64,000 bases of DNA from Pseudomonas taeanensis MS-3 (GTDB lineage Bacteria; Pseudomonadota; Gammaproteobacteria; Pseudomonadales; Pseudomonadaceae): the NCBI RefSeq assembly GCF_000498575.2, contig NZ_AWSQ01000007.1:1-64000 (forward strand). Reading direction: 5' to 3'. Of the stretch, positions 15,242 to 25,200 are shown one piece after another; positions within the stretch are counted from its first letter, which is position 1, and every line of letters starts with the position of its first letter. The position numbers were made by a program, and so were the translations under genes. The notes beneath the pieces were generated by a model. The model did not search any database, was not told the DNA's origin, and saw nothing but the letters and a program-made list of their open reading frames with translations.

Positions 15242-18003
15242 AGGGATCTTGCGAGCATCCGGGCCAGATCGTCTCCAGGGCCATGCAAGCCATCGCCGAC
15301 TATCAGGAAGGCCAGGCCCGCATCGACCGTGAGTTCGATGCCGTCGCGACCAGAAGGGAGCAAACCCTTCAGGGGCTGCGCAAAGACATGCAAACGCCCC
15401 TGGCTGCCTCGACGGAAGAGGCCTTGCGACGGCTGGCAGATGAAGAAAGACAGACGAACGCCAGCCGCGCCCAGCGGACAAGGGCCTGGCGATCGGCGTT
15501 CGTGCAGCAATGGGAAGGTATCGCCACGGACGCGATGCGCTCGGGTGAGCGGCTTCGCCGCGAACAGTTGGCGTTGACGGATCTGGTCCCTACGACACCA
15601 TGGGCGGTCACGGAAATGCCTGCGCGCCTAATTCTCGGCTCCCGGCAACTGGGCTTCGAGGATCTCTGCTGTTCGACGCCAAACGCCATCCCCTTTCCAC
15701 TCTCCAGCGCCCTGGCGTTTTCCCGAGGCCACACGAGCCACACGCAGTGGGTATTCGGCCTGCTGCTGCGCTTGCTCTCTGCCCTGCCCCCAGCGCAGTT
15801 GGAGTTGACGATCATCGATCCGCTGCGACTGGGACAATCGGTCGAGCCGTTCCTGCCCCTGCTTAAGGTCGAGCAACTGGTACCGGCACAGCGGGTGCTG
15901 ACGCGCGCGGACGAAATCGAGTCTGCGCTCGGCCGGCTGACGGACGACATCGAAGAACTGCTCCAGCATCGCTTCAATGACGAGTCCGCGAACTGGTCGG
16001 CGTACAATGCGAAGAACCCTGACAGCCGTCTTGCATACAAGGTGCTGGTGCTGTTCGATGCGCCGGAGCAACTGTCCGAGAAAAGCCTGTGGTTCCTCCA
16101 GCGATTGTGCGAGAACGGCCCGCGCTGTGGCGTCCTGCCGATCATCGCGATCGACGAGCACCGCTTGCAGGACCAGCGCTACGAGAAATTCCGCGCCACA
16201 GCAGCACAGGCGGCCGCAGCGTTCGATGACCTGTTCGCGACCCCATCCGTTGCGCGCAACGGCCTTTCATCGAGATGCAAGTCCGAGCAATGGCCCAGGC
16301 AGGAACAACTTGGCCCCTACCTTTCAGCGCTCGCCGAAGAGTACGCCCGGCAGGCGCGCTTCAGCCGGTCGTTGAGGGACCTCTGGTCCAGTTTCTCCAA
16401 GGGTGCCACGACCTGCGCAGGCTTCAACATCCCGATAGGCTGGACGGCCGCCGGCGCGCCCACTTCCTTCGTCCTCGGTGCCACAACGTCCGAACACCAT
16501 GCACTGCTCGCCGGCAAGACCGGATCAGGCAAGTCGAACCTGCTGCACGTCCTGATCCACTCCCTGTGCCAGCGCTATTCACCGGCGGAAGTCGACCTTT
16601 ACCTGCTGGATTACAAGGAATCGACAGAATTCAACATCTATGCCGACCCGCCCCTTCCCCATGCACGGCTGGTCGCCACGGAAAGCGATCCTGAATACGG
16701 CGTCACGGTCCTCCGCCACCTGGTGGGTCAACTGCAGAGGCGCGGACACGCGTTCAAGGAAAACAAGGTCTCCGACTTCGCCAAATTCCGCGCCAGCACA
16801 GGTGACCAGCTACCCAGGATCCTCCTGGTCATCGACGAGTTCCAGGTACTCTTCGCCGGCACACGCGCGGTAGCGGAGGCGGCAGAACAACTCCTGTCGC
16901 AACTATTGAAGCAGGGGCGCTCATTCGGCATTCATGTACTGCTCGCGACGCAGACCCTCAAGGGCATCAACGCCATGTCCCTGGGCAGCATCATCACCCA
17001 GTTGGGCTGCCGCATCGCCCTGGCCTGCGGCCAGGAAGACTCGGCGATGATCCTCGGCGCGAACAACTGGGCTGCGGCGGAACTGCAGAGCCCGCCCGAG
17101 GGCATCATCAATAATGCCAACGGGGCCAGGTCCGGCAACGTCAAGTTCCTGATACCCCTGGCAGACAGCGACACTTGCCGCGAACACATCAGCACGCTGG
17201 CGCAGAACGCCGCGCGCCAGGGCATGGCGGACAAGACCCGGATCTTCGATGGCACCCGCCTGCCTGAGCCGCCTTGCGCCACTACCTACCAGAACGTCTG
17301 TTCAGGGGACGGTGCCCTGCTCCTCGGGCAACAACTGACGTTCGACGCCGACATGCTCACGGTTCCGCTCATCCAGCGCCCGGCCTTCAATGTCCTGTTC
17401 AGTGGCTACAACGATGCCATCCACGATGGCTTGCTCAACGCAACGCTGTCCAGCCTGGTGGCATCCAGCCGTTTCGACGAGATCATCTACTTCAACGCCC
17501 GCGGCGTCACCGCGAAAGGCGACTTCACCTCAGGGACGCGCGAGCCCGGCGGTCCCGTGCAAGTGTTCGACGACATCGCGGCACTCCCGTTGCAAGCGAT
17601 AGCCGATTCCATCGGTAGTCACCGCGTCGCCTTGATCATCGACGGTCTCGATTCGGAGAAACTGTTGCACCCGCCGACCGCGTTCAGGCCCCCCAAGCCA
17701 GGCGAGCCACCCTCCCCCGGCGATCTGCTAAAGCGCATTGCCGAGGATGGCCCGCGCCATGGGGTGTTCGTATTCGCCTTCGTCGAGCGCTGGCAGCGCT
17801 GCGCATCGACCTGCAAGGACCTTCTTTCGTGCTTCGAACTGCGCCTGGGATATTGCATGAGTGAAGACGACGCCGGCTCGCTGGTCTCCACCGGCATTGG
17901 TAAGTTCAAGGGTCTCGAAAAGCCCAACCGGGCCGTTCTGGTGAACCGAATGACCAGTGAAACTATCTGGTTCCGCCCCTACGTCGCCAAGAGTTCCCTA
18001 TGA
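15238..18003 (+). CDS. Soluble FtsK/EssC-like ATPase
   Basis: 921 residues. Residues ~1-120 are coiled coil. The main FtsK/HerA-type domain has Walker A AGKTGSGKS (K432), DLYLLDYKES, Walker B LLVIDEF (D533, E534) and the LLATQTLKG sensor segment. Another ATPase-like region (residues ~690-900) has ALIIDGL but no good P-loop, so it is a degenerate second domain as in EssC. No membrane segment is seen, unlike EssC or FtsK proper. The sequence around LVATESDPEYGVTVLRHLV is more like type VII secretion ATPases than like DNA-pumping FtsK. With the WXG protein upstream it suggests an ESX-derived machine working in the cytoplasm. Overlaps both neighbours by four bases. Confidence 0.85.
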   Translation: MKGSCEHPGQIVSRAMQAIADYQEGQARIDREFDAVATRREQTLQGLRKDMQTPLAASTEEALRRLADEERQTNASRAQRTRAWRSAFVQQWEGIATDAMRSGERLRREQLALTDLVPTTPWAVTEMPARLILGSRQLGFEDLCCSTPNAIPFPLSSALAFSRGHTSHTQWVFGLLLRLLSALPPAQLELTIIDPLRLGQSVEPFLPLLKVEQLVPAQRVLTRADEIESALGRLTDDIEELLQHRFNDESANWSAYNAKNPDSRLAYKVLVLFDAPEQLSEKSLWFLQRLCENGPRCGVLPIIAIDEHRLQDQRYEKFRATAAQAAAAFDDLFATPSVARNGLSSRCKSEQWPRQEQLGPYLSALAEEYARQARFSRSLRDLWSSFSKGATTCAGFNIPIGWTAAGAPTSFVLGATTSEHHALLAGKTGSGKSNLLHVLIHSLCQRYSPAEVDLYLLDYKESTEFNIYADPPLPHARLVATESDPEYGVTVLRHLVGQLQRRGHAFKENKVSDFAKFRASTGDQLPRILLVIDEFQVLFAGTRAVAEAAEQLLSQLLKQGRSFGIHVLLATQTLKGINAMSLGSIITQLGCRIALACGQEDSAMILGANNWAAAELQSPPEGIINNANGARSGNVKFLIPLADSDTCREHISTLAQNAARQGMADKTRIFDGTRLPEPPCATTYQNVCSGDGALLLGQQLTFDADMLTVPLIQRPAFNVLFSGYNDAIHDGLLNATLSSLVASSRFDEIIYFNARGVTAKGDFTSGTREPGGPVQVFDDIAALPLQAIADSIGSHRVALIIDGLDSEKLLHPPTAFRPPKPGEPPSPGDLLKRIAEDGPRHGVFVFAFVERWQRCASTCKDLLSCFELRLGYCMSEDDAGSLVSTGIGKFKGLEKPNRAVLVNRMTSETIWFRPYVAKSSL

Positions 18004-19784
18004 AGAAGTTTCTACTCACCTGGTATGGCATAACGGACTTTCGCGCATCGCTGGGATTCGAAAGCACGGAAGGTCCGATCGCCGCAGCGCTGGCGGCAGA
18101 GGACTATAGCGAAATCGTCATTCTTGGCTACACACGAAACGACCTCCAGGATCACGTGTCGACACCCACCTGCGCGGATCTGGCGACACAGTTGGCGGCG
18201 ATTCATGCTGCCAATCAGCAACAGGATCGCGGCGTGACCAACGATTTCGTCTCCATTTTCGCCAATACGCCTGCCGCCCATGCTCACTTCACCCTCTGGC
18301 TGGAGGCGCAGTTGCCAAGGTTCGGCAGGCAGGCGCGCATCTCGCTGAAGAGCGAGACGCTCCGCGAACTGAACGACTCCGAAGGCATCTACGCCTGTGC
18401 CATGCGCGCCCTGGATTTCGTCGCCAAGACCGCCGGCGAGAAACTCGTGACGCTGTACCTGAGCCCTGGCACGCCGGTCATGGCGTTCATGTGGGCACTG
18501 GCAGCCCTCGCCCATCCTCACCTGAAGAAACGCCTCATCGTCTCGCCCGTTGTCGGCAAACCGCCAGAAGCTATTGTCCTGCCTGCCGAATGGCTGGAGC
18601 GCCACGGCACCAGTCAAGCGGCGATCGCCAATGTCCACGAAGGGTTCGCCGTGACCTATCACCTGTTCGGTGAGCAACGCATGCCATCGCTGCTGGGCAT
18701 CCGCCAGTTCGCCTCCGACCGACATGTGTTCGTGAACTCCCAGGACTTCCCGGCGACCTGCATGGGCGCGTTCATCCAAGAAGCAGAGTTCGACGAACTC
18801 CCGGTCGACCCGTGGGACGCCAAGGACGTACAGGAAAGAATCATCGCCCACGCCAGGACCTTGCCGCCTGGCGCGCGTATCGGAGTGAACCTTACCGGCG
18901 GCACCAAGCTGATGTTCGCAGGCGCGCTCTCCGCAGCCCGCGCACTGGGTGCCGTACCCTTCTACTTCGACAGCCGCAACCAGCGCGTGACCTATGTCGA
19001 TAGTCTGCGTCGGGAGACCATCCGGCCCATCGACTCGATCGAAACCTTCCTGCTGCTCAATGGTGATGGACTGAAAGTGTCGAACGTCGGGCTCCAGGAC
19101 GAACTATCGGCGGACCGGCACCGCCTGACCAAGACACTGTGGAAATACCGGAGCAAGATCGCTGACGCCTACCCCGCCTTGTGCAGATACAACAACGAAC
19201 ACGATAGAAGCCTGCTGAGAGGTGAGCCACTGACACCGTTTCGCATCGAATGCCACGGGTTCGTATTCGCCTTCACTCCGGAAGCCGAGGCATCGGTTGT
19301 CGGCAACGGCCTGAACCTGCACTTCAAGCACTGGGCGGGCTTCACAAAATACATGTCCGGTGGCTGGTTCGAAGAGTTCGTCTATCTGCAATGCAAACCC
19401 TACGAGGAGCGCGGCGTCATCCGGGACCTGCGAATCAACCTCACCCTGCAACTCAACCAGGACGGCTCATTCCATCGCGATGTGCAACACAACGAGCTCG
19501 ACGTCACCTTCACCGACGGGCATTCGCTCTACATCGTCGAATGCAAGGCGGGCAAGGTCACGCAGGAGCAAGTGATGAAACTGCAGAACCTCGTCCGCTT
19601 CTATGGTGGCGTCGAAGGTCGCGGCATCGTCGCATGCTGCTTCCCCCCAAGGTCGGACTCGGTGCGCAAGAAAATCAGCGACGCGAAGCTGGCACTGTGT
19701 TGCGGTGGCTCCTTGCTGGAACAACTCGATAGCTTGATGAGCGGGATCGCCGCACGCGCCAGGCTGGCCAGGGAGCAGGCATGA
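18000..19784 (+). CDS. CARF-like sensor fused to Card1/Can2-type nuclease
   Basis: 594 residues. The N-terminal Rossmann-like part (VTLYLSPGTPVMAF) and the VNLTGGTKLMFAGALSAA loop near residue 300 are typical of the CARF domain of DUF1887 proteins. The C-terminal PD-(D/E)XK domain has WFEEFVYLQ, then D501 in NELDVTF, and E514 and K516 in IVECKAGK. CRISPR-linked relatives (Card1, Can2) cut DNA and/or RNA when cyclic tetra-adenylate binds the CARF domain. There is no CRISPR array, Cas10 or other nucleotide cyclase in the window, so the ligand is unknown. ATGA overlaps with the ATPase before and the VWA gene after put it firmly in the operon. Confidence 0.83.
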   Translation: MKKFLLTWYGITDFRASLGFESTEGPIAAALAAEDYSEIVILGYTRNDLQDHVSTPTCADLATQLAAIHAANQQQDRGVTNDFVSIFANTPAAHAHFTLWLEAQLPRFGRQARISLKSETLRELNDSEGIYACAMRALDFVAKTAGEKLVTLYLSPGTPVMAFMWALAALAHPHLKKRLIVSPVVGKPPEAIVLPAEWLERHGTSQAAIANVHEGFAVTYHLFGEQRMPSLLGIRQFASDRHVFVNSQDFPATCMGAFIQEAEFDELPVDPWDAKDVQERIIAHARTLPPGARIGVNLTGGTKLMFAGALSAARALGAVPFYFDSRNQRVTYVDSLRRETIRPIDSIETFLLLNGDGLKVSNVGLQDELSADRHRLTKTLWKYRSKIADAYPALCRYNNEHDRSLLRGEPLTPFRIECHGFVFAFTPEAEASVVGNGLNLHFKHWAGFTKYMSGGWFEEFVYLQCKPYEERGVIRDLRINLTLQLNQDGSFHRDVQHNELDVTFTDGHSLYIVECKAGKVTQEQVMKLQNLVRFYGGVEGRGIVACCFPPRSDSVRKKISDAKLALCCGGSLLEQLDSLMSGIAARARLAREQA

Positions 19785-20248
19785 CTCTCTTTCTGGTGTG
19801 CGACACCTCCGGCAGCATGAGCGAGGGAGCCAAGCCATTCATTACGAGGACGGTGGTCACGACCATCGCCCAGTGGATGCATCTGGCGGGTAGAAAGGAA
19901 CAAATCAGGTTGTGCGCCTGGGGGACCGAAGCGGTCTTCAACGACTGGACCGTGACCGAAGACTACCCGGAACACATGCTAGTGTGCCGCGGTACCTCCA
20001 GCGCGATCGCCCTGACCCGTCTGCTGGGTGATTCACCGGACGGAAAAATACTGCTGCTGACCGACGGTTTCTGGTCCAGCACCGAGGCCCGGCACCTGAA
20101 ACAGTGGCGGGCGCGGCTTCCCGACGACTGGGTACGCATTATCAAGATCGGTGCGGACGCCAATCCGCAGCTCAAGGGTCTGGACGTTTTCCTTGCCGAA
20201 GACCTGTTCGCAGCGCTCGACGAATGGCTGGCAGCGCCCTCGGCATGA
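19781..20248 (+). CDS. Second VWA protein, TerY-P triad member
   Basis: 155 residues, a minimal VWA domain: D-T-S-G-S in LFLVCDTSGSMSEG, the threonine in CRGTSSAIAL and the aspartate in LLTDGFW. It is shorter than the first VWA protein of the operon and not closely similar to it. Its ATGA overlaps with the nuclease gene before and the phosphatase gene after place it in a VWA-PP2C-kinase triad. Inferred role: metal-dependent adaptor that brings substrates to the phosphatase/kinase pair. Confidence 0.88.
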   Translation: MTLFLVCDTSGSMSEGAKPFITRTVVTTIAQWMHLAGRKEQIRLCAWGTEAVFNDWTVTEDYPEHMLVCRGTSSAIALTRLLGDSPDGKILLLTDGFWSSTEARHLKQWRARLPDDWVRIIKIGADANPQLKGLDVFLAEDLFAALDEWLAAPSA

Positions 20249-20955
20249 CATTGTGGAAGAGCTTCGGTGCCAGCGTTCCAGGCCCCGCGCACTTGGCTGC
20301 CGGCCTCCCCAACCAAGACGCGTGGGCAGCCTTCCACCGCGACCGGGGAGACGGCATCGTGGTTTCCGACGGCCTCGGCTCGAAGCCGTTTTCCAGTTTC
20401 GGCAGCAAGGCGGCCTGCCAGGCTGTAGCACAGGCTTGCCGCTCCCGCACCGAAGCCGACCCGGCGTCCCTGCTGCAACGCATCACGTCGAACTGGCTGT
20501 CTCTCGTCGCACCACTCGAACCCCGTGATTGCGCCGCCACGTGCCTGTTCGCCTTCCGGGCGGGAAACGGCGTGATCCACTTGGGAATGCTGGGCGATGG
20601 CCTGATCGCCGCAATCAGGTCGGATGGTTCGGTGATGTCCCTGGCGGACGACAAGTCGCAAGGCTTTTCCAACATCACGGCAGCACTTTCCCAGCGAGTG
20701 TCCGAGCGGGACTGGCAGGTCGCCTCGCTGCCGGAGCGGGATTGCCTGGCCATCCTGCTCTGCTCCGACGGCGTGGCCGACGACCTGGAGGACATTCCCG
20801 GCTTCGTGACCGGCGTGATCGATGCGCACCGTTCGCTGGCCGCGGTCACCGCTAACCGGCGTCTTCAAGCGATGCTCGAAAAATGGCCCACCCCAAAGCA
20901 CAGCGACGACAAGACCGTCGCCTGTCTCTGTCGCGAGGAGAGTACCGATGGATAA
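20245..20955 (+). CDS. PP2C-type protein phosphatase
   Basis: 236 residues. Metal-binding motifs run in order: NQDAW, IVVSDGLGS, LGDG, CSDGVADD and SDDKTVAC, which is the PP2C/PPM set with all aspartates present. The ATG at 20245 overlaps the previous stop (ATGA); a longer in-frame extension upstream lies antisense-free but has no conserved sequence. It should dephosphorylate Ser/Thr residues placed by the kinase encoded next. The kinase gene overlaps it by eight bases, so the two enzymes are made together. Confidence 0.88.
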   Translation: MTLWKSFGASVPGPAHLAAGLPNQDAWAAFHRDRGDGIVVSDGLGSKPFSSFGSKAACQAVAQACRSRTEADPASLLQRITSNWLSLVAPLEPRDCAATCLFAFRAGNGVIHLGMLGDGLIAAIRSDGSVMSLADDKSQGFSNITAALSQRVSERDWQVASLPERDCLAILLCSDGVADDLEDIPGFVTGVIDAHRSLAAVTANRRLQAMLEKWPTPKHSDDKTVACLCREESTDG

Positions 20956-22282
20956 GACTGAAGGGACACCGCCGCTGTGCGACGAATACGGTAATCACCA
21001 TACGCTTGCCGATGAACTCGCCAGGGGTGGTCAAGGCGTCGTGTTCCGCACCAAGGACGCGGACCTGGCCATCAAGCAACCGCTCACCCCCCAGGGTGAG
21101 CCGGACACAAGCAGCGACCTGCGTCAGCGCTTCCAGAACATCCGCCTGCTGCCCCTGCCGCCGCGCATTCCACTGTCGTTGCCGCTGGCCATCCTGCGGG
21201 ATCACCCGGGGTACGTGATGCGCCTGCTTAACGACATGACGCCCTTCAGTGTCTTCGATCTCGACGGCAAGACGAAAAAGGACCTCGAAGAGCAGCAGTT
21301 CAACCTTCCTGAATGGCTGACAAAGGTCCCTGACAGAGACCTGGCGTTGCGTCTCGTCCATTACGCTCGAACGGGCTCGACCCGCCGCCGCCTGTTCGCG
21401 CTGTCGGAGTGCGCTGCCATACTCGCCCGCCTGCACTGCTCGGGAATGGTCTACGGCGATATCTCCAGCAACAACGCCTTCATCGGTGCGCAATCGAACG
21501 ATGTCTGGCTCATCGATGCCGACAACCTGCGGTTCGAAATGGCTCGGGGAGGTGTCTCAGTCTACACCCCAGCCTACGGCGCGCCGGAAGTGGTGCGCGG
21601 CACCGATGCCTCGCGCCCATGCTCGGATTGCTGGGCGTTCGCGGTCATGGCCTTCAAGACCCTTGCACTCTGCCATCCGTTCATCGGCAAGGCAGTGCTC
21701 GAACCCGAGGAAGATGACAGCGGCTGGGACTCCGTGCCAGAGGCCGATGGCCAGACTGCCGATCTGGATGAACAGGCGTACGCGGGTTATCTGCCCTTTA
21801 TCGATGACGCGGAGGACGATTCTAACGCCGGAGTTGGAGGACTCCCGCGTGAGTTGGTCGTAACGCACGGACTTCGCCAACTCTTCCAGGAAACCTTCGG
21901 GGCCGGAAGACTACAGCCGCATCGCCGTCCGGCCATGGCGTTGTGGGCACTGGAGCTGAAAAAGGCATTCGACCGCTCGCTGCACTGCGATGCCTGCACG
22001 ATGAGCTACCTGTTCGACGAACACACCGACTGCCCTTATTGCCAAGCACCCCGTTCACCGTTCGCCTGCGCCCGGACATCGCGGGGCGAGATCGTGATTC
22101 CTGCCAGCACCCGGAATTTCGCCCTGCCGCACCGACTTTTCTATCCTTTCTCGTTCGAGCATAACGAGACGCAGGCGTACGAAGTCGACCTCGACTTCAA
22201 CTCCAGGACGGCGCGCCCTGTACGAGGCACCCCTGCTTTCCCCGATAGCTTGACCTTTACCTTCGAGGCGAGCGTGCAATGA
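20948..22282 (+). CDS. Ser/Thr protein kinase with C-terminal zinc ribbon
   Basis: 444 residues. Glycine loop ARGGQGVVF (near residue 25), lysine in LAIKQ, catalytic loop as YGDISSNN (replacing HRD...N), metal loop as LIDADN (replacing DFG), then YGAPEV and DCWAFAVMAFKTL. The residues for catalysis are kept, though the HRD and DFG signatures are altered. After the kinase lobe comes a zinc ribbon (CDACTMSYLF...CPYC, residues ~346-370) and a beta-rich tail. This is the kinase layout of TerY-P triads. GAGGAG lies in front of the ATG. Likely substrates are the operon's own ATPases and nucleases (inference). Confidence 0.85.
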   Translation: MDKTEGTPPLCDEYGNHHTLADELARGGQGVVFRTKDADLAIKQPLTPQGEPDTSSDLRQRFQNIRLLPLPPRIPLSLPLAILRDHPGYVMRLLNDMTPFSVFDLDGKTKKDLEEQQFNLPEWLTKVPDRDLALRLVHYARTGSTRRRLFALSECAAILARLHCSGMVYGDISSNNAFIGAQSNDVWLIDADNLRFEMARGGVSVYTPAYGAPEVVRGTDASRPCSDCWAFAVMAFKTLALCHPFIGKAVLEPEEDDSGWDSVPEADGQTADLDEQAYAGYLPFIDDAEDDSNAGVGGLPRELVVTHGLRQLFQETFGAGRLQPHRRPAMALWALELKKAFDRSLHCDACTMSYLFDEHTDCPYCQAPRSPFACARTSRGEIVIPASTRNFALPHRLFYPFSFEHNETQAYEVDLDFNSRTARPVRGTPAFPDSLTFTFEASVQ

Positions 22283-25200
22283 AATTCCAGGACATACCGG
22301 CCGATATCCTTACCCTCCGCGTTCGACCGGCTGACCATGGTTCGGCAGACTGGCGCGACCAAGCCGTCTACTCGATCGAGAACGATCCCTCGCGCCCCAA
22401 TGAGTTCGACCTGCGTTTAAAGGCCGCAATGGTCGCGGTGCAGACCGTCACACCGATCGATAACAGGCGGCTGAACGCCGAACTCGCCATTGGTCGGGCG
22501 TTGCTCGCGCAACTGGCCAATCGTGCTGCCGACGGCAGCATGGAACTGCAGATAGTCTTTTTCTCCGGCCCGTGCCTGGAGATGGGTGAACTGGAAATCG
22601 GCGTGGACGACTATGTCGAACAGGCAATGGCAAGCCTCGAGCGTAGAAGGAACGGCCCCAAAGGTGACCAACTCTACAAGCTTCTGGAGCGCCATTTCTG
22701 CTTTCGACAAGGCGACTATGACTTCTTTTTCCTGACCGCAGGTCCGGCCATCGACGAAATGCTCAAGCCCCCCCCCGTCCAGGAAGAGGAAGCAGCAGGC
22801 GGTGACGACACCGACCTGGCGTCGGACCCGGAGTTGCAAGCCGGCCTGGAAGCAACGCCCGGCGACGTACAGCCCGCTCGAAGCGAGCAACCAACCCGCA
22901 GCAACTCGTTCTGCATCAGCGGGGATGGTTTGCGCTTCGTTGCGACAGAAACGCCGTTACCCCAGGGCAAGTCGATTTTCCTCACCACGCGCTTGACCAA
23001 GGCTCGCAAGCACCCAGACCGAGCGCTACGCCTGGCCAAAGGAAAGCTTCACTTCGCTGACTGGAGCCGGACAGGACATATCCGGCTCCTTGCCAAAGCC
23101 CAGATGACAGCCTTGACGCAGGACCACGTCAGTTACTTGAGGAAATGGGACGAGTTCGGCGACCTGGAAGGCGAACTGCTTCTGGAGAAGGCTCGCCAGG
23201 TGGGGGTCTTGCACGTTGCCGGTGCCGTCGAGAACAGAGACGGAACCGTGACCGTACGCGTGATCCAGGCCTCCGAGGCGGCACTCAAAGCCCTGGATAA
23301 AGGCCAGGTCAGCGAACTCCGATCGGTTGAGGAACTCCCGGACTATCTGCTCGACCCTGCCCTGCTCTTTAAGGACTTCGCCAGCGGCATCGAGCGCTCT
23401 GCGGAAAATCCCCCCTCTTCACCCCAGGATGAACCACAAGCCAACCCCAAGCATTACGAGGTGGTCGAGTTCGACAAGGCATCGAACACGCTCAAGCTGA
23501 AGACTGAACGGTTTCCAGAAAAGTCGGGCATGCTCATCCTTTCACTCGCAGGCGAAGTTGCCCAGATCAAACGCCGCCTTGTGGCGCGCCGGTTGATTCT
23601 AGAAGGCCGGGCAGCCAATCCCCAACTCGGACCGCTGATCGAGGAAAAAGGCGTCATTACCCAGACTCGTAGGCCTTCACCTGTGGAGCCGCTGACGGCG
23701 TTCGTCCTGAACAAGGTCTTCAAGAGCACGCCCACGCCAAAACAGCTAGATGCCATCAGATGTGCCTTGGAAACGCCGGACATTGCCCTTATCCAGGGAC
23801 CTCCCGGAACCGGCAAGACCACGGTCATCGCTGCCATTCTCGAGCGCTTGAACGAAATGGCGGACAAGCGTGGCACCACCATAAAGGGCCAGGTGCTGCT
23901 GACAGGGTTCCAGCACGACGCGGTCGAAAATATGATCGAGCGTCTGTCGCTCAACAGCCTCCCAGTTCCGAAATTCGGTAAGCGCGCCAACGCAACCACG
24001 GATGACGCCAGCCTCTTCGAGGAACGCCTCGATGGGTGGTGTGGAAAACTCTCCTCCCAATTGCGTGAACGAAACCCGCAGATCGCCGAAATCGAGCAGG
24101 AAACGGAGATGAGGCACCTGTACCTGCAATACCTTCAGACGCCGACACGGGTGCTCGGTGCCCGCCTTGCCTCCCGGATCGCCGCGCTCGGCATTGCGGT
24201 CCTCGGCGAGGAGCGGGTACGCCAGGCCGAGAATCTGCAGAAGAAATTGTGCCTGGAAGAAAAGCTCAATGACGCCAACCCCCAGTGGCTCGACGTCGTC
24301 CGTCGTCTTCGCTGCCGGCCTGAAAGCTTTGCCGACGACGGTCCCGAACGCGCCGCCGACGCGCTGGCCGATCTCTCCGATGTGCTGGACAGCGAGGACC
24401 TTGCGTTGCTCGACGATGCCAGCCTGTGGCGCAATGAAAATGGCCTTCCCCCGTTCCTGCAGCGGTTGGCGACGCTGAAGAGGACGCTGCTCGCCCGCTT
24501 CAGCGCCCCCCCGGTATTCCGCATCGAAAAAGCCAACGACGAGATCGTCGCCCTGGCAGGCCTCGCGATCGAACAGATCAAGCTCAAAGGATACTCGGGC
24601 CGCGACAGGAAATCCGCCGCGCTGGCCGAGTTTCTCGCCCAACTCGATAACAATCCTCGCGCCATGCTGGAGGCTGTATCCGACTACAGCTTCGCTTTCG
24701 CCGCGACGTGCCAGCAAAGCGTCAACCGAAGCATGCAGTACCAGAAGGGCATTCGGGGGGGCGACACCAACCTGAACCAGCAGCAATTGGAGTACGAGTA
24801 TGTGATCGTCGACGAAGCCGCACGCGTCTCGCCACGTGACCTGATGGTGCCGATGGCACAGGGCAAGCGCATCATCCTGGTCGGCGACCATCGCCAACTA
24901 CCGCATATCATTGATGACGAGGTTGCGCGTCGGATGGAAGACGGTGAAAACAGCGCGTCGGAAACCGAATGGCTGGAAAAGTCGATGTTCCACTATCTGT
25001 TCTCGGAGCGACTGAAGACCCTCGAAGAGGGCGACAAGATCACTCGCCGGGTCACGCTGGACAAGCAGTACCGCATGCATGAACTGCTGGGTGAATTCAT
25101 TAGCCGCAACTTCTACGAGCGCTTCGACCCCTCCGAGAAGTTCGGCTCCGGAAGGCCTGCAGAAGATTTTGTCCACGCCCTCCCCGACACCGGCGGCAAA

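Noticed and set aside
18000..19784. Evidence for a CRISPR type III system
   Set aside because: The CARF nuclease is suggestive, but no repeat-spacer array, Cas10 or Csm/Cmr gene is visible in the window.
20104..20244. Longer N-terminus of the PP2C phosphatase
   Set aside because: The 47 extra residues overlap the VWA gene, are arginine-rich frame-shadow sequence, and the ATGA overlap at 20245 gives a clean start.
12365..22282. A classical tellurite-resistance (ter) cluster
   Set aside because: TerY-like VWA proteins are present, but TerB, TerC, TerD/E/Z and TelA are not.
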